In this document: positions 16,200 through 24,602 of the stretch, piece by piece | How positions within the stretch are numbered: the stretch's first letter is position 1 | How the letters are laid out: every line of letters starts with the position of its first letter | NCBI RefSeq assembly: GCF_002858925.1 | Contig: NZ_PJRS01000016.1 | Coordinates: 1 to 64,000 of the forward strand | DNA: 64,000 bases | Direction: 5' to 3' | Origin: Caulobacter zeae | GTDB taxonomy: Bacteria > Pseudomonadota > Alphaproteobacteria > Caulobacterales > Caulobacteraceae | Program-made: the position numbers and the translations under genes | The notes under the pieces: model-generated | Databases searched by the model: none | Seen by the model: only the letters and a program-made list of their open reading frames with translations | What the model was told of the DNA's origin: nothing

Positions 16200-16221
16200 C
16201 AGGCGGCCAGATGGCCGCCTG
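16200..16221 (-). terminator. Hairpin terminator after the 212-aa gene
   Basis: CAGGCGGCC-AGAT-GGCCGCCTG forms a 9-bp perfect stem. On the minus strand it is followed by TCGTTTTCTTG, a T-rich tail. It is 25 bases past the stop codon of the gene at 16246-16884 and would reduce read-through into the DUF6683-like gene. Confidence 0.7.
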
Positions 16222-16245
16222 CCTTTTCTACTATCGAGCTTAAGC

Positions 16246-16884
16246 TTAACCCTTGCGGGCGAGGGTCGAGCCGGCTTCGCCGATGGACTTGATCGAGTTG
16301 TTCAGGGCCTGGCTGACCATGTTCATCTCCTGGCCCAGGGCCTGGATCTCGGCGGTCAGCTGGCCGTACTTGGAGTCCTTGGAGTCCAGGCCGCCCAGTT
16401 CGTCGGTCTTGGCCTTCATCTGACCCATCTTGCCGTCCATCACCTTGCCGAGAGCCTTGGCGAGGGCGACCAGGAAGCTGTCGCCCTTGGTCGACTTGCC
16501 TTCGCCGCCGTCGCGGACGCTTTCCAGGATCGAGTTGGTCCAGCTCTGGGCCACGTCCTCGGCGGTGCGTTGCAGGTCGCCCTGCTCGGCCGGGCTGAAG
16601 CCGAAGGTGTCGGCCGCGCCCTGGACCGCTTCGGTCAGGCTCTGGGCCGCGCCGCCCGGATTGCCGCTGGCGGCCTGGAAGACGCCCTGGGCCAGGTCGA
16701 TCACGCCCTGCGGCAAGCCCAGTTGCTGGCCGACCTGCTGGATCACCTGGCTGGCGACCGAGCTGATGATCTGCTGGAAGATCGACTGGAAGGCCAGCGA
16801 GGTGCCGCCGGTGAGCGCCGCCAGGGCGACGGTGCTGAACAGGCTGCCGATGTTGAGACCGCCGCCGCTGAAGATGCCGGACAT
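16246..16884 (-). CDS. Helical secreted-protein-like gene under the box (effector or translocator candidate)
   Basis: 212 residues starting MSGIFSGGGLNIGSLFSTVA, no cleavable signal. Residues 15-70 contain two hydrophobic Ala/Gly/Gln-rich stretches separated by QQVGQQLGLPQGVIDLAQ; the C-terminal 70 residues are charged and heptad-like (MGQMKAKTDELGG, LTAEIQALGQEMNMVSQAL). This mix of membrane-active helices plus coiled coil resembles T3SS translocators or pore-forming effectors, but I cannot assign a family. It is preceded by a doubled CCCTAGCTAGGG box and followed by a DUF6683-like exported gene. Confidence 0.65.
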   Translation of the reverse strand: MSGIFSGGGLNIGSLFSTVALAALTGGTSLAFQSIFQQIISSVASQVIQQVGQQLGLPQGVIDLAQGVFQAASGNPGGAAQSLTEAVQGAADTFGFSPAEQGDLQRTAEDVAQSWTNSILESVRDGGEGKSTKGDSFLVALAKALGKVMDGKMGQMKAKTDELGGLDSKDSKYGQLTAEIQALGQEMNMVSQALNNSIKSIGEAGSTLARKG

Positions 16885-16977
16885 GTTTCGAACTCCGCGA
16901 TTTGAAATCTTGCTGTCCTCGGTCCCGCGTTCATCGCTGCGACCTGACGCCGCAAGACAACCATCGCGGGTCGATCG

Positions 16978-17349
16978 TCAGTAGTCGGGTCGTTCCCTAG
17001 CTAGGGTTTTCCCTATCAGCCGGCGCAGGGCGGCCGAGGGCTGGGCCGCGCGCATCCGGGCCTCGTCGGCGGCGCGGGCCTCGGCGGCGATCTCTTCGGG
17101 CGAGCGGGTCCGGCGGTCCAGCACGGTGATCTGGCCGGCGGTGACCCCCAGCAGGAACACCTCGTCGCGATAGGCCACCAGGGTCAGCCGCTCGCGCTGG
17201 CCCACGGGCAGGGCCCGCAGGTAGCGGATCTGGTCGTCGCTGGCGGGCCCCGCCTGAACCCGCTTGAGCAGCTTCAGCGAGAAGAAGGCCAGGCCCAGCA
17301 CGATGGCCAGGGCGATGGCGACGGTCAGCAGGTCGAGGATGGCGCTCAC
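16978..17349 (-). CDS. fliO: FliO/MopB-like export-gate assembly protein
   Basis: 123 residues. A single membrane helix (about 4-25, AIALAIVLGLAFFSLKLL) is followed by a FliO-type cytoplasmic domain: YLRALPVGQRERLTLVAY then EVFLLGVTAGQITVLDR. FliO helps assemble the FliP/FliR export gate of flagella; injectisome loci normally lack it. Here it follows sctU by 12 bases and is evidently co-transcribed. No flagellar genes are nearby. Similarity to FliO is clear by motif; the role in this T3SS is inferred. Confidence 0.75.
   Translation of the reverse strand: MSAILDLLTVAIALAIVLGLAFFSLKLLKRVQAGPASDDQIRYLRALPVGQRERLTLVAYRDEVFLLGVTAGQITVLDRRTRSPEEIAAEARAADEARMRAAQPSAALRRLIGKTLARERPDY
16981..17015 (-). 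promoter_or_regulatory. Doubled inverted-repeat box upstream of the 212-aa gene
   Basis: Read toward the gene: TAGGG-AAAA-CCCTA, then TAGGG-AACGA-CCCGA, then CTACT. The centre contains the same perfect CCCTAGCTAGGG palindrome as at 10.95 kb. The box overlaps the last codons of the fliO-like gene and ends about 95-120 bases before the start codon. Confidence 0.7.
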
Positions 17350-17361
17350 GTCGGCTCCAGG

Positions 17362-18489
17362 TCAGGGCAGGGGCGGGAAGGTCGGGCCGGGCGGCGGCCC
17401 TTCCGGCGGTTCTTCGGAGGCGGCCCTGGTCTGCTCGTCCTTCAGCCGGCGGGCCCAGAGGATCACCTCGGCCACGGCGGCGAACAGGTCCTGGGGCACG
17501 ATGTCGTCGATGGCGGCCTTGTCGCGCAGGGCGCGGGCCAGCTCGACATTGCGGATGATCGGAACGCCGGCTTCCTCGGCCGCCTCGCGCATGGTCTGGG
17601 CGATCGGTCCCTCGCCCTTGCCCAGCAGCACCGGGGCGGCGTGTTCGGCCGGGTCGTAGGCCAGGGCGCAGGCGATGTGGGTGGGGTTGACCACCAGCAC
17701 CGAGGCGTCGCGCGCGGCCTGGGCGGCGTTCTGTTGCGCCCACTCCTGGTGCAGTTGGCGCCTATGGGCCTTCACGTGCGGATCGCCCTCGGAATCCTTC
17801 ATCTCCTGGCGGATGTCGCGCCGGCTCATCTGCATTTTCTTGGTGAAGCTGTGGCGCTGGTAGGCCAGGTCCAGCAGCGACACGAAGACGAACAGCACCA
17901 CCGTCCCGGCCAGCAGCTTGAACGTCAGCCCGCCATAGGCCGACAGCGCCCCGTCGGCCTCGCCGGCCGGCAGGGCCATCAGCTGGTCGAACGACAGCGC
18001 CACGACGATCCAGGTGAACACGCCCAGCAGCAGGGTCTTGGCCAGCGACTTGGCCACCTCGAACAGATTGTCGAGGCTGAACATTCGCTTGAGCCCCTCG
18101 CCGGGGTTCATGTGCGACATCTTCGGGCTCATTTTCTCGAAGGTGAAGACCGGGCCCACCTGGCCGAACTCGGCCAGCATGCCGAAGATCGCCACGGGCG
18201 CGAAGGTGATCGCCGTCAGCAGCACGAAGGCCTTGCCGGCGGCCGCGCCGGCGATCGGCCAGGCCTCGGCGAAGGGCCGGTCCATCACCGCGAACACCTC
18301 GTCGAAGAGGCCGCCCAGCCGGTCGAAGGCGAAGCCCGCCGTCATCGCCCCCAGCAGCAGCCACACCCCCAGCACCGCGGTCGAGGTCAGGTCCTTGGAC
18401 TTGGGAACATCGCCCTTCTTGCGGGCGTCCGATAGCCGCTTGGGTGTCGGCTTCTCGGTCTTGTCCCCGCCGTCGTTTTTCTCAGCCAT
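17362..18489 (-). CDS. sctU: T3SS export apparatus switch protein SctU (FlhB/YscU family)
   Basis: 375 residues. The N terminus DKTEKPTPKRLSDARKKG is diagnostic for the FlhB/YscU family. Four membrane segments lie between residues 33 and 207. The cytoplasmic domain carries the self-cleavage motif NPTH at 268-271, after Asn of which the protein cuts itself to switch substrate specificity. A proline-rich tail (EEPPEGPPPGPTFPPLP) is unusual. Divergent from the slt-sctV operon, with the fliO-like gene behind it. Confidence 0.95.
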   Translation of the reverse strand: MAEKNDGGDKTEKPTPKRLSDARKKGDVPKSKDLTSTAVLGVWLLLGAMTAGFAFDRLGGLFDEVFAVMDRPFAEAWPIAGAAAGKAFVLLTAITFAPVAIFGMLAEFGQVGPVFTFEKMSPKMSHMNPGEGLKRMFSLDNLFEVAKSLAKTLLLGVFTWIVVALSFDQLMALPAGEADGALSAYGGLTFKLLAGTVVLFVFVSLLDLAYQRHSFTKKMQMSRRDIRQEMKDSEGDPHVKAHRRQLHQEWAQQNAAQAARDASVLVVNPTHIACALAYDPAEHAAPVLLGKGEGPIAQTMREAAEEAGVPIIRNVELARALRDKAAIDDIVPQDLFAAVAEVILWARRLKDEQTRAASEEPPEGPPPGPTFPPLP

Positions 18490-18749
18490 AGCGTGTGTTC
18501 TGGAGCGTCACGATGAACGTCGGGCGTTCGCCGACCGGTGAGATGCCGACAATGGCGCCAATCGTGGCCAAAAAGCGGCGAGCTTAGCCATAGTAGTTGT
18601 TAAGCTGAGCTATAGAATTTGTTGTCTGGTAAGCAGTATACTGAGTATGAAAATTGTTTTAACTCCGAGGTTGACAGGATTGATGCGCCAAAGTTAGCTT
18701 TTGAATGGGTAGTATGCACAGGCGGGGCGCTGCATAGAGGGATAAATTT
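18490..18749. promoter_or_regulatory. AT-rich divergent control region of the T3SS structural operons
   Basis: About 260 bases between sctU and the lytic transglycosylase gene, markedly AT-richer than the surroundings. It contains two adjacent imperfect 21-base direct repeats with a 22-base period (18581-18601 starting agcttagccatag; 18603-18623 starting agctgagctatag; 4 mismatches), and the perfect palindrome CAGTATACTG at 18634-18643. No GGG-N4-CCC box is present, so the structural operons are probably controlled differently from the effector genes. Confidence 0.55.
18671..18699 (+). promoter_or_regulatory. Candidate promoter of the slt-sct operon
   Basis: TTGACA at 18671-18676, 17-base spacer, TTAGCT at 18694-18699, about 50 bases before the slt start. 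The -35 is perfect, the -10 weak. Confidence 0.4.
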
Positions 18750-19451
18750 ATGCGCAAATTCCGCGTAGTGGCGTCGAGCGTGTGTTTAATATTATTTTCT
18801 TCAAGTCCAGTGTTCGCATATGAATGCGTGACTGCCGACGGCTTGAAGTTCAGCAGCGCTCTCCCGATCAATGAAAAGTTCTCGCTGGCGCGCATAGATT
18901 GCGTTGAAGAAACACAACCGACGGGGGTGTCGGAACAGCTTCGTCTCTATGACAGCCCACAGGTGGCGACCGCCGTTATCTCGGCTGGACGTATCGCCCC
19001 GGCGCCGGTCGTCATCGCCAGGGGCGCCCGCGGAACGGCCCTCTACGCGCCGCTGGTGGCCGCCGCCGGCCGCGACTTCGACATTGATCCGGACCTGCTG
19101 CAGGCGGTCATGCACGTGGAATCGCGAGCCAATCCGGGGGCGATCTCGCCCAAGGGCGCGCGGGGCCTGATGCAGATCATGCCGGCCACCGCCAAGCGCT
19201 TCGGCGTGCGCGACCCGGCGGTCGAGCTGGGCGACCCGATGGTCAACATCCGCACCGGCGCTGCCTACCTCAAGACCCTGCAGGGCCACTTCGGCAACGA
19301 TCTGGAGCTGGTGCTCGCGGCCTACAACGCCGGCGAGGGGGCCGTCATGAAGTACGGCCGCAAGATCCCGCCCTATCGCGAGACGCAAGGGTACGTCGCC
19401 AGCGTCCTCGACCGCTATCGCGGCCTCGTTTCAGCCCGCGGCGGCTTCTGA
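18750..19451 (+). CDS. T3SS-associated lytic transglycosylase
   Basis: 233 residues with a signal peptide (residues 1-23, SSSPVFA). From about residue 105 a family 1 SLT domain follows: DPDLLQAVMHVESRANPGA with the catalytic Glu in HVESR, GARGLMQIMPATAKRFGV and VLAAYNAGEGAV. Such enzymes open the peptidoglycan for the secretion machine. It is the first gene of the structural operon, 13 bases before sctV. The first 60 codons use more A/T than the rest. Confidence 0.9.
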   Translation: MRKFRVVASSVCLILFSSSPVFAYECVTADGLKFSSALPINEKFSLARIDCVEETQPTGVSEQLRLYDSPQVATAVISAGRIAPAPVVIARGARGTALYAPLVAAAGRDFDIDPDLLQAVMHVESRANPGAISPKGARGLMQIMPATAKRFGVRDPAVELGDPMVNIRTGAAYLKTLQGHFGNDLELVLAAYNAGEGAVMKYGRKIPPYRETQGYVASVLDRYRGLVSARGGF

Positions 19452-19464
19452 GGACCCATTCCCC

Positions 19465-21474
19465 ATGAGCGTCGAAGGCTATCTCAAGCGCCTGCAAAGG
19501 CGTCCGCGCCAAGGCGTCATGGCGCGTTTCAGCGACCTTTTCCTGGTGGCCGGCGTCGTGGCGATCGTCGCCCTGATGATCCTGCCGCTGCCGGCCCTGG
19601 CGCTCGACGCCCTGGTGGCGGTCAACATCTGCTTCGGCGTCATGCTGCTGCTGATCGCCATCTACATCTCGACGATCGTCGAGTTCTCGGTGTTCCCGAG
19701 CCTCCTGCTGATCACCACGCTCTACCGGCTGGCGCTGTCGATCGCCACGACCCGGATGATCCTGATCGAGGGCCACGCCGGGCACATCATCGACACCTTC
19801 GGGACCATGGTCGCCGGCGGCAACCTGGTGGTCGGCCTGGTGGTGTTCCTGATCATTACCGTCGTGCAGTTCATCGTCATCGCGAAGGGCGCCGAGCGGG
19901 TGGCCGAGGTGGCCGCGCGCTTCAGCCTCGACGCCATGCCGGGCAAGCAGCTGTCGATCGACAGCGACCTGCGCTCGGGCATGATCGACAAGGACGAGGC
20001 CAAGCGCCGCCGGCGCGTGCTGGAGATGGAGAGCAAGCTCCACGGCAGTCTCGACGGCGCGATGAAGTTCGTCAAAGGCGACGCCATCGCCAGCATCATC
20101 ATCGTGGTCATCAACCTCTTGGGCGGCCTGGCCATCGGCATGCTGCAACAGGGCCTCGACTTCGGCTCGGCGATCCACAAGTACTCGATCCTGACCATCG
20201 GCGACGGCATGGTCACCCAGATCCCGGCGCTGCTGGGCGCCATGGCCGCCGGCCTGATCGTCACCCGCACCACCGACGAGGACAGCGAGACCCATCTGGG
20301 CGACGCCATGCGCCGGCAGTTCGCGGCCAAGCCCCGCGTGTTCCTGGTGGCCGGCGGCATCTGCTGGCTGATGGCCCTGGTGCCCGGCTTCCCGGTGATC
20401 GTGTTTCTACTGCTGGGCGGCGTGGCCATCGTCACCGGCGCCCTGGTCGACGCCGACATGCGCGCCCGCCTGACCCGCAAGATCGCGCCGGGCCGCGCCG
20501 CCGCCGATGAGGCCAAGGCCTCGCCCGCCGCCGCCCGCACCAAGGCCACCGAGACCCAGCCCGTGGTGCCGCTGCTGCTGGAACTCGACGGCGAGGCCGT
20601 GCGCCGCCACGAGGCCGCCGTCATGACCCGGGGCCTGGAGGAGGTGCTGGAAGAGTTCGAGCTGCGCCTGGGCGTGGCCCTGCCGCGCGCCTCGTTCCAC
20701 TACGGCGAGGGCGCAGGCGGCCCGCGCTGGCGGCTGCTGGCCTTCGAGGCCCCGATCGGCGCCGGCGAACTGGCCCATCCGGCTGACCTCTCCGAATTGC
20801 AAGACGCTGTGCGCCAGGCCCTGCGCCGCAACGCCGGCCTGTTCGTCGGCATCCAGGAGGCCAGCAACCTCCTGACCCGCGCCGGGGCTGAATATCCCGA
20901 GGTGGTCAAGGAAGCCGCCCGCGCCCTGCCTCTGGCCCGTATCGCCGAGGTCATGCGCCGCCTGGCCGAGGAAGAGGTGCCGCTGCGCAATCAGCGCGAC
21001 ATCCTCGAGGCCCTGGCCGACGCCGGTCAGCGCGAGAAGGATCCGCTGGCCCTGACCGAGTTCGCCCGCGTCGCCCTGCGCCGCCAGATCAGCCACCGCT
21101 ACGCTCCCGACGGCGAACTTCGCGCGGTGGTGCTGGAGCCGGCGCTTGAACAGCACCTGCGCGAGGCCATCCGCACCGGCGGCGGCGCCCAGCAGCTGGC
21201 GCTGGATCCCGAGATGAGCCGCCGTGTCACCGACGCCCTGCTGGCCAAGGTCGAGGAGACCGGCGCCACCGTCGTCCTGGCCGCGATCGACCTGCGCCGG
21301 CACGTGCGCAAGCTGATCGAGGCCCACGCCTTCGACCTGGGCGTCCTGTCCTTCCACGAACTGCTGCCGACCCTGCGGCTGGACGTGGCCGGCCGCGTGG
21401 CCTTCCCGCGCGAGCCCCTGACCGTAGTGCCCAACGATCCCGACCCGCCGCCGCCCGAGTCCGCGGCCGCCTGA
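19465..21474 (+). CDS. sctV: T3SS export gate protein SctV (FlhA/YscV family)
   Basis: 669 residues, close to the usual 680-700. The N-terminal half has about seven membrane segments and the FHIPEP-type loop (GNLVVGLVVFLIITVVQFIV; RVAEVAARFSLDAMPGKQLS; ALLGAMAAGLIVTR). The C-terminal half forms the cytoplasmic nonamer-ring domain (HYGEGAGGPRWRLLAFE; HVRKLIEAHAFDLGVLSFHE). It handles substrates and couples export to the proton gradient. Confidence 0.97.
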   Translation: MSVEGYLKRLQRRPRQGVMARFSDLFLVAGVVAIVALMILPLPALALDALVAVNICFGVMLLLIAIYISTIVEFSVFPSLLLITTLYRLALSIATTRMILIEGHAGHIIDTFGTMVAGGNLVVGLVVFLIITVVQFIVIAKGAERVAEVAARFSLDAMPGKQLSIDSDLRSGMIDKDEAKRRRRVLEMESKLHGSLDGAMKFVKGDAIASIIIVVINLLGGLAIGMLQQGLDFGSAIHKYSILTIGDGMVTQIPALLGAMAAGLIVTRTTDEDSETHLGDAMRRQFAAKPRVFLVAGGICWLMALVPGFPVIVFLLLGGVAIVTGALVDADMRARLTRKIAPGRAAADEAKASPAAARTKATETQPVVPLLLELDGEAVRRHEAAVMTRGLEEVLEEFELRLGVALPRASFHYGEGAGGPRWRLLAFEAPIGAGELAHPADLSELQDAVRQALRRNAGLFVGIQEASNLLTRAGAEYPEVVKEAARALPLARIAEVMRRLAEEEVPLRNQRDILEALADAGQREKDPLALTEFARVALRRQISHRYAPDGELRAVVLEPALEQHLREAIRTGGGAQQLALDPEMSRRVTDALLAKVEETGATVVLAAIDLRRHVRKLIEAHAFDLGVLSFHELLPTLRLDVAGRVAFPREPLTVVPNDPDPPPPESAAA

Positions 21475-21487
21475 ACCCGGAGACAGA

Positions 21488-23389
21488 ATGTCGCTTCCGA
21501 AGGATAGAACTGCTGTTCGCCGCGCCGCCCGGATGGGCGTGGCCGCGGCGGTCGCCGCCGCCCTGGCCGCGACGGCGCCCCAGGTCCAGGCTGGCGAGGT
21601 CCCGCTGGGCGCGCGCAGCGTCGACCTGACCGCGCGCGAACAGCCGATCGCCCAGTTCCTGCAGAACTTCTACAACCAGATCGGCGTGCCGGTGGTGATC
21701 TCCTCGCAGGTCACCGGCACCATCAACGGCGTGTTCCGCGGCCCGGCCGCCAAGATCGACGCCGACATCGCCAAGGCCTTCGACCTCGTCACCTATTACG
21801 ACGGCGGTGCGGCCTATGTTTACACCGCCGCCCAGCTGTCCAGCCGCAGCTTCCCGATCTCGGGCTCGGCCTCGCGGCGGGTCGACCGGGCCGCGCGGCA
21901 GCTTGGCCTGCTCGACAATCGCAACACCCTGCGCGCCACCGGCGACATGCTGGTGGCCACAGGCGCGCCGCGCTTCCTGCAACAGGTCGACGAGCTGGCG
22001 CGGGGCGGGGTGCAGGCCGAGGCGGTCTCGCCGACCTTGCAGTACCGGGTCTTCTACCTGCGCTACGGCTGGGCCGACGACGTGAACCTGACCGTGGGCG
22101 CCAAGCAGGTGACCATTCCGGGCGTGGCCTCGATCATCCGCTCGCTGGTCAGTTCCGACCTCAACGAGCGGGCCGGGGCTGCCGCCCGCAGCGAGACCCC
22201 GATCCCCGCCGCCGTCCAGGGCCTGCGCGGCCAAGGCCTGGCGACGCTGGGCACGCCCAACGCCGGCGGCGCCTTCTACGGCGGCCAGGAGACCCTGGGC
22301 ACGCCGCTGGCCAACGAGCAGACCGGCGTCTACTCGCCGCAGAACCCGATCCGGGTGCAGGCCGACAGCCGCCTCAACGCCGTCATCGTCCGGGACGTGG
22401 CCGAGCGCATGTCGGCCTACGAGGAACTGGTCCGCGCCCTCGATGTCGAGCCGCAGCTGCTCGAGGTCGAGGCGGCGATCATCGACATCGACACCACCAA
22501 GGCCCGCGACCTGGGCGTCAATTGGCGCTTCGACGACGGCAACGGCGGCATCCAGTTCGGCCGCGGCCCCGACGCGCCAGCCGGCCTGGAGGATGGCAAT
22601 CTGGTGCGCGGCAACACCTCGCCCAAGTCGGCGACGGGCCTCGTCGCCTCGACGATCATCGGCAACGGCGACTACTTCGCCGCCCGCCTCAACGCCCTGG
22701 AGACGGAAGGCGTCGCCCGCGTCGTCTCGCGGCCGCAGATCGTGACGCTGTCGAACGTCGAGGCGGTGTTCGAGAACAGCCGCGACTTCTATGTCCGCCT
22801 GGCCGGCGAGCGCGACGTGGACCTCTTCAATGTCACCGCCGGCACCACCCTGCGCGTCACCCCGCACGTCACCCGCGACGGGACCCAGACCCGGATCCGC
22901 ATGCTGGTGACCATCGAGGACGGCTCGCTGACCAACGCCAGCGTCGACAACATCCCCGTCGTCCGCCGCGCCGCGCTCAACACCCAGGCCCTGATCCAGG
23001 AAGGGCAAAGCCTTTTGCTGGGCGGCATGACCGTGCAGTCCGACACCACCGGCGCGCAGAAGATCCCGGTGCTGGGCAACATCCCGGTGCTGGGCAACCT
23101 GTTCAAGGTGCAGTCGCGCAGCAGCGGCCGCATCGAGCGGATGTTCCTGATCACCCCGCGCCTGGCCTCGGTCGCCGCGCCGCGCTCCACCACCCAGGCG
23201 GGCCTGCGCTACGACGCGCCCGCATCCGGGTTCGAGAACGCGCCGCTGCCGGCCGCTCCCAAGCTGCCGTCCGATCGCAAGCCGCCGCCGAAGTCGGCCC
23301 CGCGCGGACCCGCCCAGCCGCTGCCGCCCGCGCCGCCCCCGGCGCAGGAACCCTACGGCACGATGAAACCCATCCCCAATCCGAGCTAG
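21488..23389 (+). CDS. sctC: T3SS outer-membrane secretin SctC
   Basis: 633 residues with a signal peptide (about 1-35, ending VQA). Two N-terminal ring domains are visible (PIAQFLQNFYNQIGVPVVIS; YRVFYLRYGWADDVNLTVG), followed by the secretin core with VSRPQIVTLSNVEAVFEN, LRVTPHVT and QSLLLGGMTVQSDTTGAQK then PVLGNIPVLGNLFK. The C terminus is proline-rich. It starts 13 bases after sctV. No dedicated pilot gene is adjacent. Confidence 0.95.
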   Translation: MSLPKDRTAVRRAARMGVAAAVAAALAATAPQVQAGEVPLGARSVDLTAREQPIAQFLQNFYNQIGVPVVISSQVTGTINGVFRGPAAKIDADIAKAFDLVTYYDGGAAYVYTAAQLSSRSFPISGSASRRVDRAARQLGLLDNRNTLRATGDMLVATGAPRFLQQVDELARGGVQAEAVSPTLQYRVFYLRYGWADDVNLTVGAKQVTIPGVASIIRSLVSSDLNERAGAAARSETPIPAAVQGLRGQGLATLGTPNAGGAFYGGQETLGTPLANEQTGVYSPQNPIRVQADSRLNAVIVRDVAERMSAYEELVRALDVEPQLLEVEAAIIDIDTTKARDLGVNWRFDDGNGGIQFGRGPDAPAGLEDGNLVRGNTSPKSATGLVASTIIGNGDYFAARLNALETEGVARVVSRPQIVTLSNVEAVFENSRDFYVRLAGERDVDLFNVTAGTTLRVTPHVTRDGTQTRIRMLVTIEDGSLTNASVDNIPVVRRAALNTQALIQEGQSLLLGGMTVQSDTTGAQKIPVLGNIPVLGNLFKVQSRSSGRIERMFLITPRLASVAAPRSTTQAGLRYDAPASGFENAPLPAAPKLPSDRKPPPKSAPRGPAQPLPPAPPPAQEPYGTMKPIPNPS

Positions 23390-23393
23390 GCCC

Positions 23394-24572
23394 ATGACCG
23401 ATCAAGCCCTGCTGTCCGACGAACCGACCGAAATCCCCGCCGCCACGCCGTCCGAGGCGCTGGTCGTCAAGGTGCTGTGCGGCCGCGTCGCCGGCGCCGT
23501 CCTGCCGCTGCCGGCCGGCGAAAGCGCCGAGCTCGGCCACGGCTTCGACGCCGACATCGTCCTGCGCGACCCCAGCGCCAGGGGCGTCCGTGTCCGCCTG
23601 ACCGCCGGCGAGGAGTCCGCCGAGATCGAGGTCGTGTCCGGCCAGGTCGAGATGCTCGGCCACCGGCTGGAGGCCCCGGCCCGGGCGGTGCTGCCCTGCT
23701 ACGTGCCGCTGATCGTCGGCGACAACGCCCTGGCCCTCGGCGTCGAGGAAAGCCCCCGCTGGCGCGAGGCCGAGCGCCTCTTGGCGGCCTCGGGCCCTGC
23801 CGAGCCCGTCGCGCCGGCGGTGGAGGAGGGCGACCTCTTCGAGGACGGCCGCAGCCTGCTGCGCCGCACGCTCGATCGCGGCGTCCAGGTGGTCGGCTCC
23901 ACGCCGCATCTCGTGCCGGCCCTGGTGTTCGGCGCGGCCCTGGCCTGCGTCACCTACGCGGTGGCCAACGTGCCCCGCTTCGGCGGCCAGGAGGCCAGCC
24001 CCTCCAAGGTCCACGCCCTGCTGCGCCAGGAGGGCTACGGCGCCCTGGCCGTACAGCCCGAGGCCAACGGCAAGCTGGTCATCGCCGGGGTGCTGAACCG
24101 CGACGCCGAGAAGGCGCGCCTGGCTCGCCTGGTCAGTTCGCGCGAGCTGCCCGCCCGGGTCGAGGTCGTCACCAGCGAGGGCCTGGCCCAGAATGTCGAG
24201 GACGTCTTCCAGGCCAACGGCCTGGCCGCCACCGCCCGTCCGAACGGCCTGGGCCGCGTGCGGGTGCAGGTCACCGGTCCGTCGGACGAGGTGGCCAAGG
24301 TCGAGAAGATCGCCCTGCACGACGTCAAGGGCCTGCGCGACCTCGACGTCGCCCGCGCCGCCGGCGGCGACCGCTTCGGCGCGGTGTTCGACCAGGGCCC
24401 CGGCAAGCGCGTCGTGGCGGTGGTCGGCGGCGAGGCCGGCTACGTCGCCACCGCCGACGGCGCCCGCTACTTCGCCGGCTCCACACTGCCCACTGGCGAC
24501 CGCATCGTCGGCGTCGAGAGCCAGGCCGTCGTCGTCGAGAAGGACGGCGCCACCACCCGCCTGATGTTCTGA
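23394..24572 (+). CDS. sctD: T3SS inner-membrane ring protein SctD
   Basis: 392 residues. An N-terminal FHA-like cytoplasmic domain (about 20-120), one membrane helix near residues 177-196 (HLVPALVFGAALACVTYAVA) and a periplasmic part with repeated ring-building modules (VEVVTSEGLAQNVEDVF; VRVQVTGPSDEVAKVEKIAL). This is the standard SctD layout. It starts 4 bases after sctC. Confidence 0.85.
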   Translation: MTDQALLSDEPTEIPAATPSEALVVKVLCGRVAGAVLPLPAGESAELGHGFDADIVLRDPSARGVRVRLTAGEESAEIEVVSGQVEMLGHRLEAPARAVLPCYVPLIVGDNALALGVEESPRWREAERLLAASGPAEPVAPAVEEGDLFEDGRSLLRRTLDRGVQVVGSTPHLVPALVFGAALACVTYAVANVPRFGGQEASPSKVHALLRQEGYGALAVQPEANGKLVIAGVLNRDAEKARLARLVSSRELPARVEVVTSEGLAQNVEDVFQANGLAATARPNGLGRVRVQVTGPSDEVAKVEKIALHDVKGLRDLDVARAAGGDRFGAVFDQGPGKRVVAVVGGEAGYVATADGARYFAGSTLPTGDRIVGVESQAVVVEKDGATTRLMF

Positions 24573-24602
24573 AAATCCAACCCGATAAGAGGAGAAGCGA
24601 CC

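Noticed and set aside
14174..16243. 689-codon plus-strand open frame across 14-16 kb
   Set aside because: Its translation is repetitive Ala/Gly/Arg sequence antisense to three minus-strand genes with signal peptides or good ribosome sites.
6073..16884. Possibility that the toxins belong to a T6SS
   Set aside because: No vgrG, hcp, PAAR, tssB/C or clpV gene is in the window. The VgrG-related domain in the wall hydrolase is only the lytic part, not a spike. A T6SS elsewhere in the genome cannot be excluded.
21227..23395. 722-codon minus-strand frame opposite the secretin gene
   Set aside because: Antisense to sctC, with low-complexity composition; sctC shows unmistakable secretin motifs.
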